DNA of 35,203 nucleotides from Pseudobdellovibrionaceae bacterium (GTDB lineage Bacteria; Bdellovibrionota; UBA1018; UBA6935), in NCBI GenBank assembly GCA_002722705.1, contig PBMP01000085.1, forward strand, positions 1-35,203. Reading direction: 5' to 3'. Shown piece after piece: positions 1 to 7,701 of the stretch. The notes under the pieces were generated by a model, which worked only from the letters and a program-made list of their open reading frames with translations, did no database searches and was not told where the DNA came from. Position 1 is the first letter of the stretch; each line of letters begins with the position of its first letter. The position numbers and the translations under genes are program-made.

Positions 1-33
1 ATAACCGGGAGCCCCTTCGGGCTCCCGCTTTAT
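1..33. terminator. Hairpin terminator, probably bidirectional
   Basis: An 8-9 bp GC-rich stem (7-14 with 19-26, extended by C6-G27) encloses a CTTC tetraloop. It is flanked by ATAA at 1-4 and TTTAT at 29-33, which can pair imperfectly. It lies just past the stop codon of the minus-strand gene ending at 46. The short T-tracts on either side suggest it can end transcription from both strands, like the other hairpins between convergent genes in this window. Confidence 0.75.
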
Positions 34-45
34 TCACTTCTACCG

Positions 46-495
46 CTAAGCGAGCTGGGGGTGGACGATCTCGCGACTCGTCTTGACCAGTCTCAGTAAA
101 TCCTTCACCATGTCATCCTGACGTCCGTACCGTAACCAGTTCGGCGTCTGGCTAACAATCTGCCGACACGCCATCACCGTTGCCACTGTGTTACGGTGCT
201 CACAATACATGTCGTCACCACAGATGTCATCAAGTGTCTTCTTCAGACTCTCTTGATTCCATATGAGGTTATGTATTGCACTCGGGAGTTGCAGCGCTTT
301 CTCACTACGAACCACTTTGAGTGATTGATTAAACCGAACCATCTCAGCTTCCTGGTACGATTGCAGTTTGGTCAGCTGCATGAAGAGTGTAGTCAGAAAG
401 AAGATTCGCTTGGCATGCGTTGTTAAACACGCAGAGACCACCTTCAGCATCATCTTTGTGAGCAGGTGCGATCCTTTCATATACCAGACTTTCAT
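46..495 (-). CDS. Hypothetical protein, last gene of minus-strand operon
   Basis: I do not recognise this 149-residue protein. It starts at ATG 495, with an AGAGG ribosome site just upstream, and ends at the window-edge terminator. The sequence is rich in Lys, Arg and Leu near the N-terminus. A weakly hydrophobic stretch (about residues 18-45) is interrupted by charges, so it is not a convincing membrane helix. Four cysteines are spread through the protein (residues 23, 90, 97 and 110) without a zinc-finger spacing. It lies 25 bp downstream of the RNase H gene on the same strand, so it is probably co-transcribed with RNase H and the spanin-like pair. No function can be assigned; an accessory role in nucleic-acid metabolism is only a guess from position. 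Confidence 0.7.
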   Translation of the reverse strand: MKVWYMKGSHLLTKMMLKVVSACLTTHAKRIFFLTTLFMQLTKLQSYQEAEMVRFNQSLKVVRSEKALQLPSAIHNLIWNQESLKKTLDDICGDDMYCEHRNTVATVMACRQIVSQTPNWLRYGRQDDMVKDLLRLVKTSREIVHPQLA

Positions 496-520
496 GGTTT
501 AACCTCTAAGGTAAGATTTA

Positions 521-2026
521 TTAAGGTAGAATTATCCGAAGATTCGAATAACAACAGGCCCAGATTCCAACATCGTCTTTTGTCTCAACCACCGTGGCAT
601 AGCGGAAAGCACTGTCACTTTCACGCCAGGTGACGAGCTTGACCTTAGGATCATTTGCTGCGATTGCAGCAAGAGTGTTTCGATCGGGCGTATCCAATCC
701 TACCGACAACGTTAACTCAGCGACCGACCTTTCCTTGGCGATGTTGTAATACGCATCGACCTCCATGGAACGGGTGGCACTGTTTATCGTCGGTTTCAAC
801 TGCGTTTGCGTCTTGCTGCCCTTTGTAACACTGTCGTAAAACAGATCCGTCAGATCAGTGACCACCAGCGACTCGCCGTCTTTTCCATCAAGGTATTCGT
901 TGAGGATATCCGACAAGTGCGATAGCGTCACTATACCATAGTACGCGAGGTGCGCCGGCTGCTTGACCTCGGTCATCAGCAATCCGTTGGGCGCTGTTAT
1001 GTGGCCGCGCTTGGGGATCGTCCCCAGGAACAAAGAACCGTAGCGTTCCAATTCTTGACGCTGGGCACCATTGTTGATAATGGTCATGTCCCCAACGATG
1101 AAGTTGTTCCAACCGTCGGCCGTGGTGATGTTCTGGAACTCACGAATGGCTTCAAGTGCCGCATCGGGTTCTTTCAGGTAAACAACGCCATGGGATGTGT
1201 CAGCGATGGGTTTGCCTGGTAGATCAGATTCGTTGCCGATGTAGTAGACGTAGCGACCATCGGGAGAACGCTCCGACTCCGGCATGTTCGTCATGAAGTA
1301 CCAGCAGTTCAGGGAGAGCATGCGGTTGTGGCCATTGGGCGACGACCAATAACCCTTCGCCGGAGACACGATCAGTTCGCGAATCGACTTACCTTTGTTA
1401 CCAGCGATAATTGCTTTGCTGGCTTTAGTATCGACATTCTCATTACCGAGATCGCCACTGTGTCCACGGACCCAGCGCCACTTGAAAGACACGCCTTCTT
1501 CTGTCAGCTTGCACACCAAGCCATGTGCTTCTTTCCAGTGGGTCAAGTTGCTGATCTCTGTGCCATCGGACTTGGTCCAACCCGAACGCTCCCAGTTCTT
1601 GACCCAATGTTGGATTCCATCGAGAACGTATTTGCTATCGATCAGAAACCGGACGGACACAAGGCGTTTGTCTTGTGGTCGTTCGTCGATCCAGCGGAGC
1701 GCTTCCAGCAAGGCTGTCAACTCCGCTTCATTGTTGGTAGATTCGGGTATGAGACTACCAAATGCGTCGATGTATTCGACCGGGGTAATCGGAATGATCT
1801 TGAGGCCAGCATCCAATGCCATCAAAGGCATCTCTTTGGCTACGACGTAACCGTAGTTCGTCATGGTGGCCAATCGGCACCCAGTCCCTTGCTTGGGTTC
1901 GACCGAGTGATATACGTAACCGTGTACGCCCCATCCGCCAATGCCACGCGACGGTTTACAACCACCGTCGGTATAAATGATCGCTTCAAACGGATGTTCA
2001 GCGACAACGTTTTCTTTCTTGGCCAT
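521..2026 (-). CDS. Ribonuclease H (RNase HI fold) with long C-terminal extension
   Basis: The N-terminal ~210 residues form an RNase HI domain, which cleaves the RNA strand of RNA-DNA hybrids. Visible catalytic residues are D20 (YTDGG), E102 (in NNEAEL), D130 (IDSKYV) and D199 (NENVD). H189 (RGHSGD) matches the mobile histidine of the family. About 50 extra residues sit between the first strand and the NNEAEL helix, where cellular RNase HI has a much shorter connection. Residues ~215-501 form an extension that I do not recognise. The ATG at 2026 is preferred because AAGGTGG lies just upstream; an in-frame TTG at 2053 is less likely. The gene sits between the spanin-like pair and a hypothetical gene. 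In phages RNase H usually removes replication primers, which is the likely role here. Confidence in the enzyme is high; the role of the extension is unknown. Confidence 0.93.
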   Translation of the reverse strand: MAKKENVVAEHPFEAIIYTDGGCKPSRGIGGWGVHGYVYHSVEPKQGTGCRLATMTNYGYVVAKEMPLMALDAGLKIIPITPVEYIDAFGSLIPESTNNEAELTALLEALRWIDERPQDKRLVSVRFLIDSKYVLDGIQHWVKNWERSGWTKSDGTEISNLTHWKEAHGLVCKLTEEGVSFKWRWVRGHSGDLGNENVDTKASKAIIAGNKGKSIRELIVSPAKGYWSSPNGHNRMLSLNCWYFMTNMPESERSPDGRYVYYIGNESDLPGKPIADTSHGVVYLKEPDAALEAIREFQNITTADGWNNFIVGDMTIINNGAQRQELERYGSLFLGTIPKRGHITAPNGLLMTEVKQPAHLAYYGIVTLSHLSDILNEYLDGKDGESLVVTDLTDLFYDSVTKGSKTQTQLKPTINSATRSMEVDAYYNIAKERSVAELTLSVGLDTPDRNTLAAIAANDPKVKLVTWRESDSAFRYATVVETKDDVGIWACCYSNLRIILP

Positions 2027-2077
2027 GTTCGCCACCTTATCTGGAAGTATCAACTAATGGCGCGCTGCCGTAATATC

Positions 2078-2431
2078 TTACTCGCACGTTAATCGATACC
2101 GCTCGTATGCTTCGGCTATGATTTTGTTCTGCTGTCTGACATGGTTCCTGAGTTCCCGTATGTGGGATAAAAGGATGTTTTCAACCTCGTCGGGACTCGA
2201 TGCTGATGTCGACATAACCGCTGGTAGACCAGGCATTGCTGGGAGATGAGGCAAAATGAATTCACCACATCCTGGGTCAGTGGATTCAGCCGCGCCTGAT
2301 CGCTCGTACGTGATAACCGTGACCTTCTCTCCGACTTCTCTGTCGTTAAAGTCCGGGAGTTGCATGGTGGTTACACAACTGGTTCCTGTCAATGCCATTG
2401 ATAATGTAGCGAGCTTGATAACGGTGTTCAT
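2078..2431 (-). CDS. Outer-membrane spanin-like lipoprotein (o-spanin candidate)
   Basis: The 117-residue protein has a short hydrophobic signal (about residues 5-18) ending at Cys19, a lipobox-like site (LTGTSC; the -3 position is not the usual Leu). This fits a small secreted lipoprotein. The C-terminal third (about 78-117) is charged and helical and could form a coiled coil. The start codon shares its A with the stop of the upstream membrane/coiled-coil gene (TGATG), indicating translational coupling. Spanin pairs in phages of Gram-negative hosts link inner and outer membrane and fuse them in the last step of lysis; o-spanins are typically small lipoproteins encoded next to the i-spanin. 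The assignment rests on architecture and pairing, not on sequence family. Another small phage lipoprotein is possible. Confidence 0.55.
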   Translation of the reverse strand: MNTVIKLATLSMALTGTSCVTTMQLPDFNDREVGEKVTVITYERSGAAESTDPGCGEFILPHLPAMPGLPAVMSTSASSPDEVENILLSHIRELRNHVRQQNKIIAEAYERYRLTCE

Positions 2432-2973
2432 CAGCGCGACCTTTCTTCGTTACGTAGTTCATTTAACTTGTCCTGGATGCTGGACCGCGTACCGGTTCTC
2501 CTTGTAGGCGGTGTAGGAGTGCTCCTAGCTCTTTGTTCCAGCGTGGCTAATCTAACAATCAGTTCACCGCGCTCTTCTTCAAGCTCGTCGACTTTCCCCC
2601 GACATTGAAGTAACTCCGCTTCCATGTCGGTGACGCGTTTGTTGTATTCGTCCGTCCTGTAACGATGGATGTCTCTATCGTTTTCGATAGAGGACAACTT
2701 GACCTCTAACAAGGTCTTGGCGTACAATGCGTCTTGTAATTCTTTGTTCTTTTGAAGCGCTTCATCCGTTATGTAAAGAAAGATCAGAAACATGGCAACG
2801 AGAGCCAGAGACAACATAACAGCCGTCTTATTTCTCCTGGCTTGTAACTTAACCTCTTCCTTGTTACCTATTAACAATTCCTTCAGGAAGGGCCACAGAA
2901 TCGCCATGCCTTTGAGTAGACCGACTAGCATTGGCTTTTCCTCCCCAATGGTATAGGTTTGCTTCATAGTCAT
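2431..2973 (-). CDS. Inner-membrane spanin-like protein (i-spanin candidate)
   Basis: The 180-residue protein has one clear transmembrane segment at about residues 50-68, then a long charged heptad-like region (about 70-160) predicted to be coiled coil, and a Pro/Thr/Arg-rich tail. This is the architecture of Rz-type i-spanins, which sit in the cytoplasmic membrane with a periplasmic coiled coil. The ~48-residue cytoplasmic N-terminus, with a second hydrophobic patch at 15-35, is longer than in typical Rz proteins. ATG at 2973 or 2967 are both possible; neither has a strong ribosome site. It is the first gene of a minus-strand operon and is coupled to the following lipoprotein gene. It starts only 21 bp from a divergent structural gene. 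A general membrane-anchored coiled-coil protein is the alternative. Confidence 0.55.
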   Translation of the reverse strand: MTMKQTYTIGEEKPMLVGLLKGMAILWPFLKELLIGNKEEVKLQARRNKTAVMLSLALVAMFLIFLYITDEALQKNKELQDALYAKTLLEVKLSSIENDRDIHRYRTDEYNKRVTDMEAELLQCRGKVDELEEERGELIVRLATLEQRARSTPTPPTRRTGTRSSIQDKLNELRNEERSR

Positions 2974-2994
2974 AGCGTCACATGAGGTCGAGAC

Positions 2995-4521
2995 ATGTAC
3001 AATCTTAAAGGTTTTCTAAGCATCGCTGCGTATGCTGACAACGCGGTCGGTGTGGTAGCACCCATCGGCGAGTTGTCGACGCTGTCCAGCACGTATGCGA
3101 AAGAAAAAGGACAATACACCAGTGAAGCTACACCCAATGTCGAACTGGTTACCTTCAGCAGTAAGCAAGACGACACACTGGTTCCTGTACCCGCCGCCAT
3201 CTCCAACCATGTTCTTTCGGTAGGTGAGTACATCTACAATCGGTCCGTCACAGGGGCCATTGGTCAGGACTCTGAGAACTTCCTGCTGAACCTGGTCAAC
3301 GAGTTTCCATCCACCATGTTCCAGCTCACCTGTGGCGAGTTTGTGACCGATGGCACTTACTGGTTGCCAGAGTGGATCTCTTGGAAATACACCCCAGACC
3401 AAGGCGACACCACGATCAAGATCTGGTTGGCCGACGAATCCTTCGCTCTCCAGTACGACGAGTTCGAGGTGGTGGTCGTACCACCCGTTATTCCCGTTGA
3501 CCAGTTGTACAACGGGTACAATACGGTAAAGGCGTTGATCGACGCATTCACAATGCCTGTGCTGTCACGAAAGATCGAGGTTGCCCGGGAAGAATACCCC
3601 TACACCAAGTTCCAGAGTGACATGTATGACTGGGTCGATCAGAACGATCCAGAGACCACCATCCCCACGCCTTGGACCGTTCTGGTCTACGGTATCGCCG
3701 GCGACAACATCGACGTCATTAAGACGGCACTTCAAGATTGGATTCTCGAGAATTCGGTCCATACCCGCGAAGAGTGGGTTGAGGTCCTCCCTGATCTGTT
3801 CCGTCGCACCGAGTTCGTCATCTGTCCTTTCTGGGACAAATACAGCGTCCCTAACCGCACCACGAAGGTTGGTCTGTATTCGCCGCAGAGCTCCTTTGTA
3901 GAGTCGATGGCGTTGGGTAAGCGTACCGCTGTCGGGTACCCGCCTGCTCACGTGGAAGCACACTTGAACTCATCCGCGTTCATGTATCGGTCTATCGGTT
4001 TCACCTCCATTGGTGGCGAAGAGAACCGAGACGATCTGTTCGAACTGTATCAGGTCTTCTCCGACTACATCACTGTGTCCACCGATTCTCCCGACTTCAA
4101 CCGCATGGACCCGGTAACACAGCGCTGGGTGGAACTCATCTACGAAATGCTACCCATCGCAGAGTACATGACGGAATTTACGTCCGTACCAGTTGGTATG
4201 AGTAAGTTGATCCGGGGTGACATTCTCTACCTGGTTGCAAGTTACCAGGACATCCAGTATCTGGTGGTGGCAAAGTCATCCCTGGTTGACCTGGGTGATA
4301 TTGAGATTCCAGATCCGGTTGATCCGGAACTGCCGGAAGAAGTCGACACCAGCAACTGGCTAACCGACAATGCTGATAACCCGCTGCTGAACACAGCAGG
4401 TGAGGTTCTGATTGGATTCGAGACGCCGCCAACCATGCCCAGTGAGAACTACCTCATTGGAGTCAATGGCGACATCCTTACCTATCTCAACGGTGACCTT
4501 TTGACGGGTCCAGCGTCTTGA
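2995..4521 (+). CDS. Probable virion structural protein, family not recognised
   Basis: This 508-residue acidic protein starts at ATG 2995, preceded by GAGG. I see no catalytic motif, signal peptide or membrane segment. The sequence is rich in aromatic and beta-branched residues and mixes probable beta-rich stretches with helical ones. An acidic Pro-rich linker (IPDPVDPELPEEVD, about residues 438-451) separates the main body from a short C-terminal segment of ~55 residues, as often seen before a terminal attachment or decoration module. It heads a plus-strand run with three small fibre-type proteins, a glycosyltransferase and a coiled-coil protein, all upstream of the spike genes. A baseplate or tail component is the likeliest role by context, but this is inference only. 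Confidence 0.72.
   Translation: MYNLKGFLSIAAYADNAVGVVAPIGELSTLSSTYAKEKGQYTSEATPNVELVTFSSKQDDTLVPVPAAISNHVLSVGEYIYNRSVTGAIGQDSENFLLNLVNEFPSTMFQLTCGEFVTDGTYWLPEWISWKYTPDQGDTTIKIWLADESFALQYDEFEVVVVPPVIPVDQLYNGYNTVKALIDAFTMPVLSRKIEVAREEYPYTKFQSDMYDWVDQNDPETTIPTPWTVLVYGIAGDNIDVIKTALQDWILENSVHTREEWVEVLPDLFRRTEFVICPFWDKYSVPNRTTKVGLYSPQSSFVESMALGKRTAVGYPPAHVEAHLNSSAFMYRSIGFTSIGGEENRDDLFELYQVFSDYITVSTDSPDFNRMDPVTQRWVELIYEMLPIAEYMTEFTSVPVGMSKLIRGDILYLVASYQDIQYLVVAKSSLVDLGDIEIPDPVDPELPEEVDTSNWLTDNADNPLLNTAGEVLIGFETPPTMPSENYLIGVNGDILTYLNGDLLTGPAS
3013..3041 (-). promoter_or_regulatory. Candidate sigma-70-like promoter for the minus-strand operon
   Basis: Read on the minus strand, TTGTCA (3041-3036) is followed by a 17-base spacer and TAGAAA (3018-3013). 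This is a fair match to -35/-10 hexamers, about 40 bp upstream of the first gene of the spanin/RNase H operon. It lies inside the 5' end of the divergent structural gene. The -10 match is only 4/6, and a phage-encoded polymerase would use other signals, so this is tentative. Confidence 0.3.
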
Positions 4522-4547
4522 CGCGATTTGGTTAAAGAGGATTAATC

Positions 4548-5168
4548 ATGAGTGAATTAGACAACGCTAAGACGCACGTGGTGCTGGGGACGGGCAATCC
4601 CTCCGCAGCGCCGACTGAACGTTCGCAGCACTACATCAACACGAGCACCAAAAAGACCTGGTTGTCCAAGGGGACCGATAGCGTCGCCGACTGGGGGACG
4701 CCACTGGTGGATAGTAACACGCCCATTCCGGATGCGACCCCGGTGAAACACGAGCGGGTTACGTACTTGCTGGGTGAGGATTTCTACGGTGACTTTGTTA
4801 ACGTCGACCGTAGCTGCATGAACATGCTTGGCAAGTTCATCACCATTGAGATCAACCCGGATTCTACCACTATCCCGGATGAAGAGTCTGATAGAGTCGG
4901 ACTATTTATAATCGGTAGCGATGTTTCACTGGAGATACAAGAGGGATCAAACTTCTTCCTCTTCAATAAAACAAACATCCCAATCACTGTTGCCGGTAGC
5001 GACTACAACCAGATTAGACAACCGACTCCAGACGAAGGCGACGCGGTAATAGTTCTATACCCCGGTAGCATTAGTCGAATCATGTTGCTCAATGCACCGC
5101 AGTGGTACGGTGGGACCGCCACATGGTACCACGATGGCGACATCTGGAGTCATTGGATACCGAGTTAA
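4548..5168 (+). CDS. Small fibre-type protein, paralogue family member 1
   Basis: This 206-residue protein starts at ATG 4548 after AAGAGG. Residues ~10-50 carry a pattern shared by five proteins in this window: a Pro-containing start (GNPSAAPTE), then QHYINT, then KTWLSKGT and a VADWG end. This pattern resembles the short beta-structured modules often seen at the start of phage tail-fibre accessory proteins. The remaining ~150 residues look like a beta sandwich with alternating hydrophobic positions. There is no catalytic motif. It is immediately followed by two further family members, suggesting tandem duplication. It is likely a virion surface or fibre-associated protein, possibly an adhesin or decoration subunit; the function is inferred. 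Confidence 0.72.
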   Translation: MSELDNAKTHVVLGTGNPSAAPTERSQHYINTSTKKTWLSKGTDSVADWGTPLVDSNTPIPDATPVKHERVTYLLGEDFYGDFVNVDRSCMNMLGKFITIEINPDSTTIPDEESDRVGLFIIGSDVSLEIQEGSNFFLFNKTNIPITVAGSDYNQIRQPTPDEGDAVIVLYPGSISRIMLLNAPQWYGGTATWYHDGDIWSHWIPS

Positions 5169-5186
5169 TACCAAGAGGACGTTACC

Positions 5187-5768
5187 GTGAAGAGACACAT
5201 TGCAGAATCGAACGGGGTGCCTTCTACGTCCCCGGAACATTTACTGGACCACCATTTCAACACAGTTACAGGCGATACCAGCATTAGTCGCGGGATCGCT
5301 ACCGCCGAAGACTATCGACAAGCGCTGGCGCGGGAAGAAGACATTCCCGCCGGACCCACTGGTATTGTTTATCCCGAGGTTGTTCACTATAGCGTGCCGG
5401 ACAACTGGGTAGACGTTAATCCGCCCGCGCTGGACGCTGCTGAGCTAGCTGGCAAGTTCCTCGATGTCTATATTGGTCTATACAGCTCGCTGGGTCATAC
5501 ACTGCTACTCGAATTCGACGTAACCAACGTCGATACGTCGAAACCCTGCGTCATCGAGGGAGTGTTTACTCCGGGCAGCGAATGCGTCATCGCCATCAGC
5601 GAAGGCACCCTCGTCGTTCAAAACAGCGTCTTTGTTTTCCCGGGAGACACCAATTACTACTATATTGGTAACAACCACATGTTCCGACTGGAGCTGATAA
5701 CGAGTACACCAGTAGACGGTCAAATATGGCTCCTCTCTTCCCCACAGTGGTTTGGTCAACAGGAGTAA
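5187..5768 (+). CDS. Small fibre-type protein, paralogue family member 2 (diverged)
   Basis: This 193-residue protein uses a GTG start at 5187, with GAGGACG nearby. The N-terminal family pattern is present but degraded: GVPSTSPE, then HHFNTVTGDT, then SISRGIATAEDY, where the usual Trp before the Leu/Ile-Ser pair is a Ser. This makes it the most diverged of the five paralogues. The C-terminal part is beta-rich and ends in a PQWFGQQE tail, echoing the PQWYGG near the end of member 1, so members 1 and 2 also share their C-terminal domain. The gene is 18 bp after member 1 and 3 bp before member 3, so the trio is surely one transcription unit. Probable fibre or tail decoration protein. Confidence 0.7.
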   Translation: MKRHIAESNGVPSTSPEHLLDHHFNTVTGDTSISRGIATAEDYRQALAREEDIPAGPTGIVYPEVVHYSVPDNWVDVNPPALDAAELAGKFLDVYIGLYSSLGHTLLLEFDVTNVDTSKPCVIEGVFTPGSECVIAISEGTLVVQNSVFVFPGDTNYYYIGNNHMFRLELITSTPVDGQIWLLSSPQWFGQQE

Positions 5769-5771
5769 TTT

Positions 5772-6356
5772 ATGGCTGACTATGTTGAAAAGAAACACAA
5801 GGCGGCTGGTGTTGGGAATCCCGAGGCGACTCCCGATAGTCACGGCCAACATTATCTTGACCTCGTGACAGGTCGCACCTGGATATCTCGGGGAGTTTCC
5901 AACGCAGCAGACTGGGGTGGTCATCTGCTGTCTCGCAATGAAATACCCGCAGCCAGTGCGGTAGAGCCTCGGAAGATCTTCCTCGATGAGGAAACCGATC
6001 CGACGACCGACGACAAGTTCGCCACCGTCGATTTCACTCAATTGAATTCGGGCGACGCCGTTGTAATCAATAACGCGTGTCGGATCGTCCTGTCCAATGA
6101 ACAGGCGATATCAGCCGGTTTCGAGTTCACCATTCTCTACATCGGGATGGATGGTTGCATGCCTGTTCTGGAGGGAGCCGGGTTCCTTCCGATTAGATAC
6201 CAACAGGACCATCTGTCTTTCGTTATCGAGAATCGAATGGTTAGGCTGTATTACCAGGGTCCCAGAGAAGGCATCGTCTCGCCCACGGAACTGCCGCCGG
6301 AATGGGGCTGGTATTGCGGTGTCTACCCCGAACTTATAGCACAAACGGTCGCCTAA
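5772..6356 (+). CDS. Small fibre-type protein, paralogue family member 3
   Basis: This 194-residue protein starts at ATG 5772; its AGGAG ribosome site overlaps the end of the previous gene. The family pattern is well kept: GNPEATPDSHGQHYLD, then RTWISRGV and AADWGG (about residues 16-51). The C-terminal ~130 residues look beta-rich and end in Trp/Tyr-rich sequence (PPEWGWYCGVYPE), comparable to the Trp/Tyr-rich ends of members 1 and 2. I see no enzymatic motif. The next gene, a glycosyltransferase, has its ribosome site overlapping this stop codon. Likely a virion surface protein; a link to glycosylation by the neighbouring enzyme is speculative. Confidence 0.72.
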   Translation: MADYVEKKHKAAGVGNPEATPDSHGQHYLDLVTGRTWISRGVSNAADWGGHLLSRNEIPAASAVEPRKIFLDEETDPTTDDKFATVDFTQLNSGDAVVINNACRIVLSNEQAISAGFEFTILYIGMDGCMPVLEGAGFLPIRYQQDHLSFVIENRMVRLYYQGPREGIVSPTELPPEWGWYCGVYPELIAQTVA

Positions 6357-6367
6357 GGAGACTCGTG

Positions 6368-7018
6368 ATGAAAGATTTACTGACAGTGGCGTACTTGTTC
6401 TCACCTACCGATAACAAGGACTACCTGAAAGAGTTCCTGAGTGACTTTAAGGACACTGACATCAAACCTAAAAAGTTCGCGGGCATTCCAGGTGATCTCA
6501 CGACCGCACGCTGCGTTGCATACGACAAGATCAAAACGCCGTATGTGGCAATGTTGGACCCGGATGACCGAGTGTATGTCGATGTCCTGAAGAAATGCGT
6601 TGACTATCTGGAAGCCAATCCCGACGTTGCCATGTGCGGTGCTCGTGAAGTCTTCCTGATGCCTAGTGGGGCAAAGCGAGAGATCCATCCGAACATCCCG
6701 TACAACTACGGGCAGTTGTTGCGCTCTCCACTGGCTTTGCACAACATGGTGGTCTTCCGGACCGAGGCTGTGAAAGAGTTCCTTCCGGCGCTACGTGAAC
6801 ACAAGTTCCGGCGCTTTGACCATGCCCTCCGGGTTTGTGTGGGATCTCGCTACAAGTCGCACAAGATCATGGAGATCGGGTACGAGTACCGTCAACACCG
6901 TCAATCAGACGTTCAAACTCAGCCTATTGATGACGGGTCTCTGATTCCGCCAACTGAAACCGTGTCGAAACTGGTTGAACTGGGCATCATCTCCCTGCCG
7001 GCCGGTGCTGTCTACTGA
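6368..7018 (+). CDS. Small GT-A fold glycosyltransferase (family 2-like)
   Basis: The 216-residue protein starts at ATG 6368, with AAGGAG seven bases upstream. Residues 1-70 show the start of a GT-A nucleotide-sugar transferase: a beta strand (LLTVAYLF), the TTARCVAYDKIKTPYVAMLD stretch, and the metal/nucleotide-binding DPDD at 64-67 (a DxD motif). The YVAMLDPDDRV context is typical of GT2-type enzymes, which transfer sugar from UDP- or GDP-sugars. At ~216 residues it is a minimal single-domain enzyme with no membrane anchor. It lies among fibre-type genes, so targets could be virion proteins, host surface polysaccharide or phage DNA; the sequence cannot decide. Family assignment is good, the substrate unknown. 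Confidence 0.82.
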   Translation: MKDLLTVAYLFSPTDNKDYLKEFLSDFKDTDIKPKKFAGIPGDLTTARCVAYDKIKTPYVAMLDPDDRVYVDVLKKCVDYLEANPDVAMCGAREVFLMPSGAKREIHPNIPYNYGQLLRSPLALHNMVVFRTEAVKEFLPALREHKFRRFDHALRVCVGSRYKSHKIMEIGYEYRQHRQSDVQTQPIDDGSLIPPTETVSKLVELGIISLPAGAVY

Positions 7019-7029
7019 TCGAGGCCGTT

Positions 7030-7659
7030 ATGGATAGAAGAACCCCACCGTTGAATGCTACGGGTCGTTACACGCTGCTAGAGCCCTGGGTTGCCGACTC
7101 GTCAACTATTTACTCGTGCAAGGCGATTCGTTCGTTTGACGACATCTACAAAACCGGAGTCGATGTTTTCAAGTCGTACTACGAACCTCTTGGTTTGACC
7201 AGGGAAGATGTAGAAGAGGGTCGACAGGCTGGTGCCAACATCGTGACGCTGATGTCTCGTTCTGTTGGTCTGGCTAACGAGCAAGTTGGTGTCATCTACG
7301 TTCCGGATACACACATCGTGTCGTACCCGGATATGTCGAGCTACCGATATAACCACGTGGTGTTGTCTATCTCACTTGGTGCGATCCCCGACTACATTCA
7401 ACTCGACCTTTTGAAAGACGAGATGGTAGCGGCGGCGAGCGACGTCATCGGTGTTGAATCCGAGGTCAAAGTCCACGTGGCTGAATCCTCTGGCTCCGTC
7501 ACCCCAGAAGAGCACGATGTCTGGGTTGCTGCTAGAGAACAGGCCATCGCGAACCGAGGCTCTGAATACGGTCGCATTCTTGAACTCCAGCAGCAGCTAC
7601 AGGCGCTGCAAGTCAAGTACGATACGCTCGAGCAATACGTTCTGGACAACGATCTGTAA
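7030..7659 (+). CDS. Probable virion protein with C-terminal coiled coil
   Basis: The 209-residue protein starts at ATG 7030 after GAGG. The first ~150 residues look like a mixed alpha/beta domain with Tyr-rich strands (YVPDTHIVSYPDMSSYRYNH). Residues ~165-205 form a Gln/Leu/Glu-rich heptad region (ILELQQQLQALQVKYDTLEQ), a good coiled-coil candidate for oligomerisation. I do not recognise the family. It is the last gene of the plus-strand block before a strong hairpin and faces the spike/PAAR pair on the other strand. A baseplate or fibre-attachment role fits the neighbours, but this is inference. Confidence 0.7.
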   Translation: MDRRTPPLNATGRYTLLEPWVADSSTIYSCKAIRSFDDIYKTGVDVFKSYYEPLGLTREDVEEGRQAGANIVTLMSRSVGLANEQVGVIYVPDTHIVSYPDMSSYRYNHVVLSISLGAIPDYIQLDLLKDEMVAAASDVIGVESEVKVHVAESSGSVTPEEHDVWVAAREQAIANRGSEYGRILELQQQLQALQVKYDTLEQYVLDNDL

Positions 7660-7664
7660 AAGCG

Positions 7665-7698
7665 CATAAAAGCCAGTCCCGATGGGACTGGCTTTATG
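7665..7698. terminator. Bidirectional terminator between convergent genes
   Basis: A long stem (7665-7680 with 7684-7698, one bulged A) with a GAT loop reads CATAAAAGCC...GGCTTTATG, so both strands show an A-tract before and a T-tract after the stem. It lies 6 bp after the plus-strand stop at 7659 and 4 bp before the minus-strand stop at 7702. It can therefore end both converging transcripts. Confidence 0.88.
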
Positions 7699-7701
7699 TC
7701 G

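Noticed and set aside
2027..2053. Longer RNase H start at TTG 2053
   Set aside because: No ribosome site precedes the TTG, while AAGGTGG sits just before the ATG at 2026.
1328..2092. 254-residue plus-strand frame opposite the RNase H gene
   Set aside because: It lies antisense to a gene with intact catalytic residues and lacks a ribosome site; the low-complexity translation is a codon-bias artefact.
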